64,000 nucleotides of DNA. Source: Neotamlana nanhaiensis (GTDB taxonomy: Bacteria > Bacteroidota > Bacteroidia > Flavobacteriales > Flavobacteriaceae). Made by a program: the position numbers and the translations under genes. Positions 17,059 through 26,667 of the stretch are shown in pieces. The DNA is taken from the NCBI RefSeq assembly GCF_000943555.1, contig NZ_JTDV01000019.1, forward strand, positions 24,420-88,419. Direction: 5' to 3'. A model generated the notes under the pieces. That model ran no database searches and was not told the origin of the DNA. It worked only from the letters and a program-made list of their open reading frames with translations. Each line of letters starts with the position of its first letter. The first letter of the stretch is position 1.

Positions 17059-17118
17059 TTGAGCGCAGTCGAAACCTCATTATTTTTTTTATCTAAAGCA
17101 CCTTTCGACTTCGCTCAA
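17059..17118. repeat. Dispersed inverted repeat between heme locus and pectin locus
   Basis: TTGAGCGCAGTCGAAA (17059-17074) and TTTCGACTTCGCTCAA (17103-17118) are inverted repeats with one mismatch, a 16-bp stem. This GAGCGCAGTCGAAA word is widespread in flavobacterial intergenic DNA. It lies between two converging genes and could act as a bidirectional terminator. Confidence 0.7.
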
Positions 17119-17137
17119 GGGAACAACGAAATCATTT

Positions 17138-18502
17138 TTATTTCACAGAACTTGGAACACCTTGTTTTTCGCCAATAACCACTTCGTTAAACTGAATATT
17201 TTTAGTATTGCTTAAAGTCATTCCGTTGGTGGCTTTTTCAATATTTAAATGGTCTAAGGTCACATTTTCAACCTCAAAACCAGGATAACCCTCAATAACA
17301 ATCGCGGCATTGGAAACCGTTTTAAAGTTGACATTAGAAATATTAATATTAGAAATTTTTGATGGATGCAATCCACTTCCTTCACCGTGATAATTTGAGG
17401 TCATGTAAATCGCATCTTCAACATTACCAAAATCAATATTATCAATAAATACATTTTTAATATATCCGCCTCTATCAGAATTCGTTTTTAAATAAATGCC
17501 ACGTTTTAAATAACCGCTTGCTTCATTGTTAAAAGCAAATACATTTTTAACTCCTGCCGACATTTCGCTGCCTATCACCAGAGCATGCAAACCTTTAAAC
17601 TTGCAGTTTTTCACGATAATATTTTCCGAAGGCATCGCGCTATTTCTACCATCATCGTCTCGTCCAGCTTTAATGGCTACGTTATCATCTGCATTATTAA
17701 AGGTAATATTTTCAATAAGCACATCACTCGATTGTTCAATATCTAAACCATCATTATTTTTATTGTGCGCATCGTAACGAATCCCTCGTAGCGTTATACT
17801 TTTACTTCTTAATAAATGCACACACCAAAACGGCGCATCTTCAACTTTAACACCTTCAATTAAAATAGATTCGCTATTGATAAATTGTATAAGTTGCGGG
17901 CGCAGATAATAGCCATCGCCTAATATGCGCTTTTCAACAGGCGTTTGCTCATGATTCATATCTCGGCTTAATTGTTTTCCTTTTTGCTCTAAAGGTTTCC
18001 AAGTTGCCCAAACACCATGACCTTCGCCATCAATTGTTCCTTCGCCAGTAATCGCTACATCCTGCACATTGATACCGTAAATCATCGGACTGTAATTGTA
18101 AACAGCTGTTCCTTCCCAACTGGTAAGCACTAAAGGATAGTCGTCTGGATTGGAACCAAAAACCAATTTTGAACCCGCTTCTAAATGCAATTTCACATGA
18201 CTTTTAAAATGAATAGGTCCATTAATTTTGTAAACACCTTTTGAAACTACAATAGTTCCACCGTTTCTTTTTGCACAGGCTTTCATAGCCTTATCGAATG
18301 CCTTTTTGCAATCTTTTTTACCATCGCCAATGGCTCCAAACTGAGAAACATTAACCGAAAAATTAGGGATATTAGGTAATTTTATTCGTTGCTGAATTGC
18401 AGTTACCGCCGAATCTTGTTTTGCACTCCATTGCCCAAATGTAAATTGAACGGTGAAAAGGATTAGTAAAAGCACATAAGCTTTAATTGACTTCAATTTC
18501 AT
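17138..18502 (-). CDS. GH28 family glycoside hydrolase, divergent active site
   Basis: A 454-residue exported beta-helix enzyme: signal peptide (ends FTFGQ), entry module GAIGDGKKDCKKAFDKAM, then helix coils. The GH28 aspartates are present in NNDGLD and ADDNVAIK. The family's GHG His is not in place: the segment reads GLHALVIGSE where the two sister proteins here read (G/A)HGG(V/F)V(M/I)GSE, so the His is shifted by one. The RIK motif is YLK (RGIYLKT), losing the Arg. Polygalacturonase family membership is sure, but the exact linkage cleaved is not. Last gene of a minus-strand operon (PL10-CE8, CE12, GH28). Confidence 0.88.
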   Translation of the reverse strand: MKLKSIKAYVLLLILFTVQFTFGQWSAKQDSAVTAIQQRIKLPNIPNFSVNVSQFGAIGDGKKDCKKAFDKAMKACAKRNGGTIVVSKGVYKINGPIHFKSHVKLHLEAGSKLVFGSNPDDYPLVLTSWEGTAVYNYSPMIYGINVQDVAITGEGTIDGEGHGVWATWKPLEQKGKQLSRDMNHEQTPVEKRILGDGYYLRPQLIQFINSESILIEGVKVEDAPFWCVHLLRSKSITLRGIRYDAHNKNNDGLDIEQSSDVLIENITFNNADDNVAIKAGRDDDGRNSAMPSENIIVKNCKFKGLHALVIGSEMSAGVKNVFAFNNEASGYLKRGIYLKTNSDRGGYIKNVFIDNIDFGNVEDAIYMTSNYHGEGSGLHPSKISNINISNVNFKTVSNAAIVIEGYPGFEVENVTLDHLNIEKATNGMTLSNTKNIQFNEVVIGEKQGVPSSVK

Positions 18503-18510
18503 TTTAAAAT

Positions 18511-19251
18511 TTAGTCTTTAATGTATTTTTTAATTGATGCCACTTTTTCTTTTAATGAAACAATAGCCAATTTAGCAACCTCATTAGCTCCTAAGTTTGA
18601 TAAATGTGTATTATCTTCCTTTCCCTTTTTATAATACGGGTGTTCACCTGGAGCAAAATGCAGATGTAATTTTTTTGAAGCTTCTTCGCCGTACGAAAGC
18701 TCTAAAACTTCGGTTAAATATTGCAAATCAATAAAAGGCACATTATACTCTTGCGCAACCAAGCGTACTTCCAACGGGTATTCGCCATGAGTATCAACCA
18801 ATACGCCGTGTTCGTTAAAATTTCGTCGGGTTATAGATGAAAACAAAACTGGAATAGCACCTTTTTCTCGTGTTTCATTTACATATTTAATGAGGTTATG
18901 TCTGTAAGTTGTATGCGGATTTGTGTAACGATCGGGCGATTTAAACTTTTGGTCGTTATGCCCAAATTGAATGAACACATAATCATCTTTTTTTAATGTT
19001 TCTAAAACAGAGTCCCAGCGTCCTTCACCGATAAAACTTTTTGAGCTTCGTCCGTTAACTGCTCTGTTATCGATTACAGCATCATTTGTAAAATAATCTT
19101 GAAGCACTTGCCCCCAACCATGTTCTGGGTTGTGTTCTGGATTCTTTTTGTTGGCCATGGTAGAATCGCCAATTAAATAAATGGTTGTTTTTTGCGCCGA
19201 ACAACTTAATGTAAACGCCAATGAAATGATAAAAATGAAATGCTTAGTCAT
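18511..19251 (-). CDS. CE12 rhamnogalacturonan acetylesterase (SGNH hydrolase)
   Basis: A 246-residue exported enzyme with lipobox-like LSCSAQ near residue 17. The SGNH blocks are all visible: block I GDSTM with the nucleophile Ser, block II VNGRSSKSF (Gly), block III QFGHND (Asn), and block V DNTHLSNLG with the catalytic Asp and His. These match CE12 esterases, which remove acetyl groups from rhamnogalacturonan or homogalacturonan. Its start overlaps the stop region of the PL10-CE8 gene by 8 bp, so the two are translationally coupled. A paralogue lies at 48672. Confidence 0.9.
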   Translation of the reverse strand: MTKHFIFIISLAFTLSCSAQKTTIYLIGDSTMANKKNPEHNPEHGWGQVLQDYFTNDAVIDNRAVNGRSSKSFIGEGRWDSVLETLKKDDYVFIQFGHNDQKFKSPDRYTNPHTTYRHNLIKYVNETREKGAIPVLFSSITRRNFNEHGVLVDTHGEYPLEVRLVAQEYNVPFIDLQYLTEVLELSYGEEASKKLHLHFAPGEHPYYKKGKEDNTHLSNLGANEVAKLAIVSLKEKVASIKKYIKD

Positions 19252-21250
19252 GTTGATTTAAATTTTCAAAAAATTGATTTCCTAGTATGTTGTTGATGGT
19301 ATATTTTTTTGCCTGTTTTTTTGCGAGTTGATGCGACCAGCTAACACGTTCATTTGGTTTAAAACCTATTCCCGTATTGTTATACTCGGCATAAAACGAG
19401 GTCGATTCTGCTTCCTTATTCTTCCAATTATGCCATCCTACTGGTAAAATATGATTGCCCATATCGCAGTTTATAAAAACGGTTTTGGCATATTTTCGCC
19501 ATGGCCGGCCTAAATAAACTTCATTTACACCAACATCAGCTGTAAGTTTACAATTTTTAAACACATAACCAAAAGTTTCATTTTTAGCTGTTGATGCTGC
19601 GGTGATGTAAGAGTTGGTTTTATTATTTATTACACAATCGTCGAAAAGCACTGTGGCTTCACCAAAAATAAAATCGGTACTACCTTCAATAAAACAATTT
19701 TTAAAATATTGTTTAAAACCTTCGCCTGCTGTGTAAACCGTATCTTGATAACCTTTTAAGTTACAATTTTCAAAAAAACAATTATTCGCATTTACCGATA
19801 AAGCTACAGCTTGCCCAACAGGACCTGCAGTATTTTGAATGGTTAAGTTTTTGGCCAGAAAATAGTCACCTTCAATTAAAACGGTTGATGTTAAAAAGGT
19901 GCTATTTCGCCCTAAATCTATCTTACTAAAATAGTCATCAAACGTAATAATGGTATTTTCTTTACTTTCACCCAAAAAACTCACATGCGTATTCCATGAA
20001 AATACGTGAACTTTTTCGTTGTAAACACCATCTTTAATATTAATAATCACCCTTTGGTACGGAAATGCTTTTGATGCATAAATAGCTTCTTGAATGCTCG
20101 TATAATCACCGCTTCCGTCTTTGGCCACAGTAACATTATAAGCGTCTTTTACTTTTTTAGAGGGCTTTTCGTAATGTTTTGCCTTCCATTCTGGAAATTT
20201 ATCAATTACTTTTTGCGGATTTTGAGTATACCACGCGTAACCGTTTCGGCGTTCGTAACCTATTTCGGCAAGTGTTGCTTTTTTAATTCCGTCTCTATCG
20301 CAAAAAAACGGTGTATTATCATCGAGTTCCATAAAACGCGCCCAAACGGGTGTCGCATCATCATCTTCAACCACTATGGTATTTCTCTTTTGTATAGTTT
20401 CATCAAATTTTCGCTCCACTTTTAAACCTTCAATTTTCACCTTTTTAAACCAAGACACGGCATGCACAATAGCATTCTTAACCGCTTCCGAAGGATTTTC
20501 AATAGACATTAATAACCAAACGATTTCAGCAGATTCGGCGCCGCTTAACGATGGCAATTCGTAACTTCTTGCTTTTGCAGGTGCAAGTGTTTTTACATCG
20601 TGTTGTGCACACCAAGCGGTAAGCGCACCATTTTGCTTGTATTGGGTTTTAACAATGCATTCAATACCTTTATTAAAAGCTTCTTCTGCACGTTTTACAT
20701 CAGCATCAGAAACTGGAACAGCATAATAATCGGTTTTATTTTTCACCTGTTGCAACAGTTTCAAAATGTTAACCATGGAATTATCATTATAAGTAATATG
20801 ACTGTAATACCCTTTTCGTAACGGATAAAACTGTGGCCAACCACCATTTTCATATTGGGCTTCAAAAATGTAATGCAAACCTTTTATCCACGCCTCTTTA
20901 TAAGTTGCATTTTTTGTGGCTCGATACATTTTTGATAAAAACAAGAGTTCTTGAATGGTGGCGCCATTATCGGTTGTAACATCATCGGTGCTTTGCTTTA
21001 AGGCTTTTAACTTTTCCTTTTCCTCTGGAGAAAGCAGCTTTTGCATTTGCGTGTTTTTAGGCCAACCGCCAATATCTCTTTGATATAATAACACATTATC
21101 GGCGATTGTTTGGGCTTCATCAGATGCAAACCATTCCTTGTCCTGTTTATTAATAATTCGTCTCCAAGATGGATCATGAACTTGCCCGTGAGACGTATTA
21201 AAAAAAATAAGGATAAAGCAACAAAGTAAAATTCGGTGATAAATAAACAT
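19244..21250 (-). CDS. PL10 pectate lyase - CE8 pectin methylesterase fusion
   Basis: A 668-residue exported protein with a signal peptide (1-22, ends SHGQ). Residues about 25-340 match the alpha-helical PL10 pectate lyases (WFASDEAQTIADNVLLYQRD, GGWPKNTQM, YENGGWPQFYPLRKGYYSHI, YNDNSMVNIL). Residues about 365-660 are a CE8 beta-helix (AKDGSGDYTSIQEAIYASKA; GYQDTVYTAG; GSTDFIFGEA with the catalytic Asp; YLGRPWRKYAKTVF). The methylesterase would demethylate pectin and the lyase cut the product. First gene of the operon 21250-17138. A candidate -7 overlapped by a TGTAATCGATTACA-type operator lies at 21281-21300. Confidence 0.92.
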   Translation of the reverse strand: MFIYHRILLCCFILIFFNTSHGQVHDPSWRRIINKQDKEWFASDEAQTIADNVLLYQRDIGGWPKNTQMQKLLSPEEKEKLKALKQSTDDVTTDNGATIQELLFLSKMYRATKNATYKEAWIKGLHYIFEAQYENGGWPQFYPLRKGYYSHITYNDNSMVNILKLLQQVKNKTDYYAVPVSDADVKRAEEAFNKGIECIVKTQYKQNGALTAWCAQHDVKTLAPAKARSYELPSLSGAESAEIVWLLMSIENPSEAVKNAIVHAVSWFKKVKIEGLKVERKFDETIQKRNTIVVEDDDATPVWARFMELDDNTPFFCDRDGIKKATLAEIGYERRNGYAWYTQNPQKVIDKFPEWKAKHYEKPSKKVKDAYNVTVAKDGSGDYTSIQEAIYASKAFPYQRVIINIKDGVYNEKVHVFSWNTHVSFLGESKENTIITFDDYFSKIDLGRNSTFLTSTVLIEGDYFLAKNLTIQNTAGPVGQAVALSVNANNCFFENCNLKGYQDTVYTAGEGFKQYFKNCFIEGSTDFIFGEATVLFDDCVINNKTNSYITAASTAKNETFGYVFKNCKLTADVGVNEVYLGRPWRKYAKTVFINCDMGNHILPVGWHNWKNKEAESTSFYAEYNNTGIGFKPNERVSWSHQLAKKQAKKYTINNILGNQFFENLNQHD

Positions 21251-21280
21251 AGTAGTTGGTAATTTTAATTTTAATTTTAA

Positions 21281-21300
21281 GGTAATCGATTACAAATATA
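21281..21300 (-). promoter_or_regulatory. LacI-type operator over the -7 box of the PL10-CE8 operon
   Basis: The 12-bp perfect palindrome GTAATCGATTAC lies at 21282-21293. Read on the minus strand the site is TGTAATCGATTACC. A -7-like TATATTTG (21300-21293) overlaps its first bases. The operator is about 30 bp from the start codon at 21250. Confidence 0.7.
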
Positions 21301-21399
21301 GCTCATCTTTATAGCTTTATGAAGCTAATTAATAGATTACTTTATGGTATTAACAAAAAAACAGCGTCAAAATTTATCATCTAAACTAACTTTATTTCG

Positions 21400-21444
21400 T
21401 TTGATTATTAAATAAAAACTTATATATTTGTGCAATCGATTACA
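21400..21444 (+). promoter_or_regulatory. Promoter and LacI-type operator of the first SusC/SusD unit
   Basis: TTTG (21400-21403), exactly 19 bp, then TATATTTG (21423-21430) is a perfect Bacteroidota -33/-7 promoter. TGCAATCGATTACA (21431-21444) follows directly and would cover the transcription start. With the site at 21281 it forms a pair of operators about 150 bp apart in one divergent control region. Confidence 0.8.
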
Positions 21445-21499
21445 TTTATTATTCAATATGAATGTAATAACTAAACAAGTTAACAACTAAACTAATTTT

Positions 21500-24400
21500 A
21501 TGACAAACTATTTAAATGGTTTGTTTCTCTATGCTTTCAAAAGAGGAACAAAAAGTCTTTTCTGTAAAAAAAGTTTTTCAGTTTTAGTTTTGGGTGCATT
21601 TTTGCTAAGTAGCATTTCATTGTTTGCTCAAAATAAGACCATAAAAGGATTGGTAACCGATGCCGATACGGGAGAACCGCTATTAGGTGTAACCGTGATT
21701 GAAAAAGGCACTTCTAACGGTGCCGCTACAGATTTTGACGGAAACTATTCTCTTTCCGTTTCAAGCGAAAACGCTACTCTAGTTTTCTCTTACATTGGTT
21801 ACAAAACTTTAGAATTAAATGCTGCTGGTAAATCTACGGTAAATGCTAATTTAGCTCCAGATGTTGCTGCACTTAACGAAGTTGTGGTTATTGGATATGG
21901 AACAGCTAAAAAATCGGACTTAACAGGTTCGGTTGTTGCTATTTCAGGTTCAGACTTAAAAGAACAACCTATACCAAACGTTGCCGAGGCACTTACAGGT
22001 CGTTTAGCAGGTGTACAAATTAACTCAACTGAAGGTTCTCCCGATGCCGATATTAGCATTCGAATTCGTGGTGGTGGGTCTATCACGCAAAACAGTTCGC
22101 CATTAGTTATTGTTGATGGTTTCCCTGTAAACAGTATTAGTGACGTATCGTCTTCAGATATTGAAAATATTACTGTTTTAAAAGACGCCTCTTCAACCGC
22201 GATTTACGGTTCTCGTGGCGCAAACGGTGTTGTTATTATCACAACAAAAAGTGGTAAAGAAGGTAAAATTTCAGCAAACTTTAACATGTTTTACGGTGTT
22301 AAAAAAATTGCTAATACTATCGATGTTTTAAGTCCAGAAGATTTTGTTAAATGGCAATACGAATATGCACTTTTAGATAATCCAGAAGAAATGGAATCTT
22401 ACGAAAGTCTTTTTGGTTTATGGCAAGATTACGATCAATACCTTGGTCAAAAAGGCACCAACTGGCAAAAACAAATTTACGGACGAATGGGTGAAGTTGA
22501 AAGTCGCGATTTATCTGTGAGAGGTGGTACCGAAAAAATTAACTTCAACCTTAATTACGCACTTTACGATGAAAAAGCAATAATGGTTGGTTCTAACTTT
22601 AAGCGTAATAACTTTTCTGTAGGTTTAAAAAGCAAAGTAAACGACAAAGTGGATTTATCGTTCACTTTACGCTATTCTGAAACCGAAGTTAACGGTGGTG
22701 GTGCTAACGAACAAAATGAAGTATCATCAGCCGATGCTCGTTTAAGACACAGTGTTGGGTACTCGCCTATTCCAATTGCAGGTCTTACCACAGCAAATAC
22801 CGACGAAGCTTTATCGAGTTATTTAGTAAACCCTTTTGTAGCAGTAGATGATAACCAACGTAAGCGTTTAAGAAAAAACTTCAATATGGTAGGTAGCTTT
22901 TCTTGGAAAATATTTAAAAACCTACAATACAAAATGGATTTAGGTTTAGATAACCGTAACGATTTAGATTATCGTTTTTATGGCCGTTCTACCTACTACT
23001 CAGGCAACGTCCCTTCTGGAGACAATCAAGGTGCTCCTGCGTTGGTTAACAAAGACGAAAAGCGTGTGCGTTTTAGAACTGCCAACACTTTAAATTACGA
23101 TTTTAAGGATATTTTAAATAACGAAAATCACGATTTAAAACTTTTAGTTGGTCAAGAATCTATTTTTACTAAAAACAACGAAGTAACTTCTGCATTACAC
23201 GGTTTCCCAAAATTATTCGATTTTGAAACAGCAAGAACATTAACCTCGCAGGCAACTCCGTTTTTAGTAGACGATTTTTACAGTCCTAATGATAAACTAT
23301 TATCATTCTTTGGGCGTGTAAACTACAACTTAAAAGATCGCTATTTATTAACAGCTACGTACAGAGCCGATGGTTCTAGCAAGTTTTTAGGCAACAACCG
23401 TTGGGGCTATTTCCCTTCTGCTGCCTTAGCTTGGAAAATTTCTGAAGAAGAATTTTTAAGCAATGCTAACTGGTTAAACAACTTAAAATTAAGAGTTAGT
23501 TACGGTCAATCGGGTAACAACAACATCCCAGCAGGACAAACTATTCAAAACTATCAATCGACAACCACTTCTCAAATAAATACTTTTAGTAATTATTGGA
23601 GACCTTCTAGTATTTTAGCAAACCCAGATTTAAAATGGGAAACTACAATTACACAAAACATTGGTATAGATTTCGATATATTTAAAGGACGTGTTAGCGG
23701 TTCGTTTGAAGCTTACAAAAACATTACTAAAGACTTACTTATCCGCTTCCCAATACCAGGTTCTGGTTACGACGACCAATATAGAAACTTAGGTGAGGTA
23801 CAAAATGAAGGTCTCGAAGCCTCTTTAAACTTATCTATTTTAGAAAAACCAAACTATTCTTTAAGCTTAGCACTTAACGGAAGTTATAACAAAAATGAAA
23901 TAACCGCTTTAGGAGGTTTAGAAGATTTTAGAACCAATACTAATTGGGCATCTTCTCAAATTGGTGTTGATTATTTGGTAACTGTAGGACAACCTCTAGG
24001 TGTAATGTATGGATTTAGAAACGACGGACGTTACGAAGTATCAGACTTCGATTACGATGCAACCTCACAAGAATACACATTAAAATCAGGCTTAGTAGAT
24101 AACGAATGGTTAGGCGGTGCACAACCAGGTATGATGAAACTTAAAGACCTAAACAACGATGGTATTATTGATGCCGATGACCAAGAAATCATTGGAAATG
24201 CAAACCCAGATTTTACTGGTGGTATCGTACTGAACGCTACAGCCTATGGTTTCGATTTTTCTGCAGCCTTTAGTTACAGCATAGGTAGTGAAGTATATAA
24301 CGCGAACAAAATTGAGTTTACAACAGCAAACGAAAACAATCAATATAGGAATTTAAGTACTATTATGAGTGATGGTAACCGTTGGACTAACCTAGATCCG

Positions 24401-24760
24401 GCTACAGGCCAATTAGTAACCGATCCTATACAATTAGATGCTTTAAACGCCAATACAACCATGTGGTCCCCCTATATGTCTGATTACGTTTTTAGTGATT
24501 GGGCTGTTGAAGACGGATCGTTTTTAAGATTAAACACCTTAACATTAGGTTACACCATTCCTGAAGAGTTTACAGAGATGCTACACATTTCTAATTTAAG
24601 ATTTTATGCCACCGCTAGCAACGTTTTCATCGTTACTAATTACTCAGGCTTAGACCCTGAAGTTTCAACAAGACGAAACACACCACTTACACCGGGTGTA
24701 GATTACTCGCCTTATCCTAGAAGTAGACAAATCGTTTTCGGTTTAAATCTTAACTTTTAA
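21500..24760 (+). CDS. SusC-like TonB-dependent transporter (pectin oligosaccharide import)
   Basis: A 1086-residue SusC-type protein. A long signal region (residues 1-44, hydrophobic FSVLVLGAFLLSSISLFAQN) precedes a CarboxypepD-like domain (about 48-130: TIKGLVTDADTGEPLLGVTV, GAATDFDGNYSL). Next come the linker VVVIGYGTAKKSDLTGSV, the plug (VAEALTGRLAGVQI; IRIRGGGS; VLKDASSTAIYGSRGANGVVIITTK) and a barrel ending RQIVFGLNLNF. It pairs with the SusD gene 20 bp downstream. The locus is full of pectin enzymes, so oligogalacturonides are the likely substrate. A perfect promoter with LacI-type operator lies at 21400-21444. Confidence 0.94.
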   Translation: MTNYLNGLFLYAFKRGTKSLFCKKSFSVLVLGAFLLSSISLFAQNKTIKGLVTDADTGEPLLGVTVIEKGTSNGAATDFDGNYSLSVSSENATLVFSYIGYKTLELNAAGKSTVNANLAPDVAALNEVVVIGYGTAKKSDLTGSVVAISGSDLKEQPIPNVAEALTGRLAGVQINSTEGSPDADISIRIRGGGSITQNSSPLVIVDGFPVNSISDVSSSDIENITVLKDASSTAIYGSRGANGVVIITTKSGKEGKISANFNMFYGVKKIANTIDVLSPEDFVKWQYEYALLDNPEEMESYESLFGLWQDYDQYLGQKGTNWQKQIYGRMGEVESRDLSVRGGTEKINFNLNYALYDEKAIMVGSNFKRNNFSVGLKSKVNDKVDLSFTLRYSETEVNGGGANEQNEVSSADARLRHSVGYSPIPIAGLTTANTDEALSSYLVNPFVAVDDNQRKRLRKNFNMVGSFSWKIFKNLQYKMDLGLDNRNDLDYRFYGRSTYYSGNVPSGDNQGAPALVNKDEKRVRFRTANTLNYDFKDILNNENHDLKLLVGQESIFTKNNEVTSALHGFPKLFDFETARTLTSQATPFLVDDFYSPNDKLLSFFGRVNYNLKDRYLLTATYRADGSSKFLGNNRWGYFPSAALAWKISEEEFLSNANWLNNLKLRVSYGQSGNNNIPAGQTIQNYQSTTTSQINTFSNYWRPSSILANPDLKWETTITQNIGIDFDIFKGRVSGSFEAYKNITKDLLIRFPIPGSGYDDQYRNLGEVQNEGLEASLNLSILEKPNYSLSLALNGSYNKNEITALGGLEDFRTNTNWASSQIGVDYLVTVGQPLGVMYGFRNDGRYEVSDFDYDATSQEYTLKSGLVDNEWLGGAQPGMMKLKDLNNDGIIDADDQEIIGNANPDFTGGIVLNATAYGFDFSAAFSYSIGSEVYNANKIEFTTANENNQYRNLSTIMSDGNRWTNLDPATGQLVTDPIQLDALNANTTMWSPYMSDYVFSDWAVEDGSFLRLNTLTLGYTIPEEFTEMLHISNLRFYATASNVFIVTNYSGLDPEVSTRRNTPLTPGVDYSPYPRSRQIVFGLNLNF

Positions 24761-24780
24761 TCAAAAAATTCTAAAGAAAA

Positions 24781-26640
24781 ATGAAAAACTTAATAAAAAC
24801 ATTAACGCTTAGCATGGTTGCTATCGCTACTTTCAATTCTTGCCAAGAATTTGAAGACGATTACTTAGAAGGACCTGCTATTTCAACCATTGCCGATAAC
24901 GTAATATTTGCAAACCCAGATTTAGCTCAAGGTGCTGTAGATGGTGTAATCGAAATTATTGCACATACCAACTCGTACCGTGGTCGTCATATTCCTTTTT
25001 ATGGTTTTAATACCGATGTAGAATGGAACTATAACTCTTCATCTGTAGGTAACTCTTCTGGTGAATTAGTGATTTATGATGCCAAGCCTAATAACGGGCA
25101 AATGGACAGAGACAATAGTTCTTGGAACGAAATTTACATTGGGATAGAGCGTGCAAACAAGTGTATTGAAGGAATTCGTACATTCGGCACCGAAGAACCA
25201 GGTACCGAACTTGGTCGCTTACTTGGTGTAGCCTTAACCTATCGTGCCGTATTTTATAGCGACTTAATTAAAGCTTGGGGTGATGTTCCAGCACGTTTCG
25301 AGCCTATAAATTCTGAAACTTTATACATAGCAAAAACAAGTCGCGATACCATTTACAAACAAATTATTGCCGATTTAAAAATAGCTTCAGACCTTGTACC
25401 TTGGCCAAACGAAGATAGCAAAACTACAACCGTAGAACGCATCAACAAAGCATTCGTAAAAGGACTTCGTGCTCGCATTGCATTGTCTGCTTGTGGCTAC
25501 CAACAATACCCTAACGATGGGGTTCGCAGAAGTAACGACCCAGATCTTTCTGTTCAAAAAATGTATAAAATTGCTTTAGATGAATGTCGCGATGTAATAA
25601 ACAGCGGAACCGTAGGATTAGAACCTACCTTTGAAGGTGTTTGGAGAAAATTAAACGAAGAAAATATAATTGTAGGAGGCGAATCGTTATGGGAAATGCC
25701 ATTTTCTGATGGTCGTGGGCGTGTTAATTTCTCGTTTGCTGTTCGTCATCGTATGGTCGATCAAAATACAGGACAAGCTCGAGGTGGAATTGCAGGTCCA
25801 TTACCGACTGTTTTTTACGATTTTGATGAAGATGATACACGAAGAGACATTACAGCTGTTCCATATGAATGGAGTACTCAAATTGGCGAAGTACCGTCAC
25901 CAGACCCAACAAAAGATAGCAACGTTGCCTTTACGCAACAAACTTTAGCCGGTTTAAACAGATGGTATTTTGGAAAATACCGCTACGAGTGGATGAACAG
26001 GTATGTAACCTCTGATAATGATGACGGTATTAACAGACTTTACATGCGCTATGCCGAAATACTGTTAATGGCTGCCGAAGCTGCTAATGAACTAGAAGGT
26101 CCTGCTGCTGGTGCTGTGTACTTAAAAGAATTAAGACGACGCGCTTTCCCTGCTGAACTTCATGCCGAAAAAGTAGACGATTATGTAAATGCACTATCTA
26201 GTAAACAAGCCATGTTTAACGCTATTGTAGATGAACATAAATTTGAATTTACAGGAGAAATGGAACGTAAACAAGCCTTAATTCGTTGGAATTTACTTGG
26301 AGAAAAACTAAGAGAAGCCAAAGAAAAAATGCGCAACTTACGCGACCGCACTGGCGAGTATGCCGATGTCCCAACAACACTATATTATCGTTATTTAGAC
26401 AACGATTACACCGAACTTGATGAAGATGATGAAACCATAGTAATTTATGGATTAAACCGTGGTGAAACTGTAAACCCTGGAGGCGACTATATTGCACAAG
26501 ACTGGACTAACCTTCCTGAAAATGAAATTAATTCGCTTTTCCTTGAAGGTGTAGATCCAGATACCAGACAATTTTGGCCTATTTGGCAAACTTTTATTGC
26601 TGCTAGTAATGGAAAATTAGTTAACGATTACGGTTACTAG
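24781..26640 (+). CDS. SusD/RagB-like surface glycan-binding lipoprotein
   Basis: A 619-residue lipoprotein (lipobox FNSC, Cys 21, followed by the acidic export-type stretch QEFEDD). It shows the TPR-like SusD fold with the typical features: NSYRGRHIPFYGFNTDVEWN early, RANKCIEGI, FVKGLRARIALSACGY, YMRYAEILLMAAEAANEL and the C-terminal EHKFEFTGEMERKQALIRWN. SusD lids close over the SusC channel and bind the glycan. The partner SusC is immediately upstream, and a third surface protein gene follows 27 bp downstream in the same unit. Confidence 0.93.
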   Translation: MKNLIKTLTLSMVAIATFNSCQEFEDDYLEGPAISTIADNVIFANPDLAQGAVDGVIEIIAHTNSYRGRHIPFYGFNTDVEWNYNSSSVGNSSGELVIYDAKPNNGQMDRDNSSWNEIYIGIERANKCIEGIRTFGTEEPGTELGRLLGVALTYRAVFYSDLIKAWGDVPARFEPINSETLYIAKTSRDTIYKQIIADLKIASDLVPWPNEDSKTTTVERINKAFVKGLRARIALSACGYQQYPNDGVRRSNDPDLSVQKMYKIALDECRDVINSGTVGLEPTFEGVWRKLNEENIIVGGESLWEMPFSDGRGRVNFSFAVRHRMVDQNTGQARGGIAGPLPTVFYDFDEDDTRRDITAVPYEWSTQIGEVPSPDPTKDSNVAFTQQTLAGLNRWYFGKYRYEWMNRYVTSDNDDGINRLYMRYAEILLMAAEAANELEGPAAGAVYLKELRRRAFPAELHAEKVDDYVNALSSKQAMFNAIVDEHKFEFTGEMERKQALIRWNLLGEKLREAKEKMRNLRDRTGEYADVPTTLYYRYLDNDYTELDEDDETIVIYGLNRGETVNPGGDYIAQDWTNLPENEINSLFLEGVDPDTRQFWPIWQTFIAASNGKLVNDYGY

Positions 26641-26667
26641 AATTAATAATTTAAAAGTATTACAATT

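Noticed and set aside
17059..17118. A CRISPR-like or transposon end
   Set aside because: It is a single inverted repeat without spacers, direct repeats or a transposase; it fits the known dispersed flavobacterial word better.
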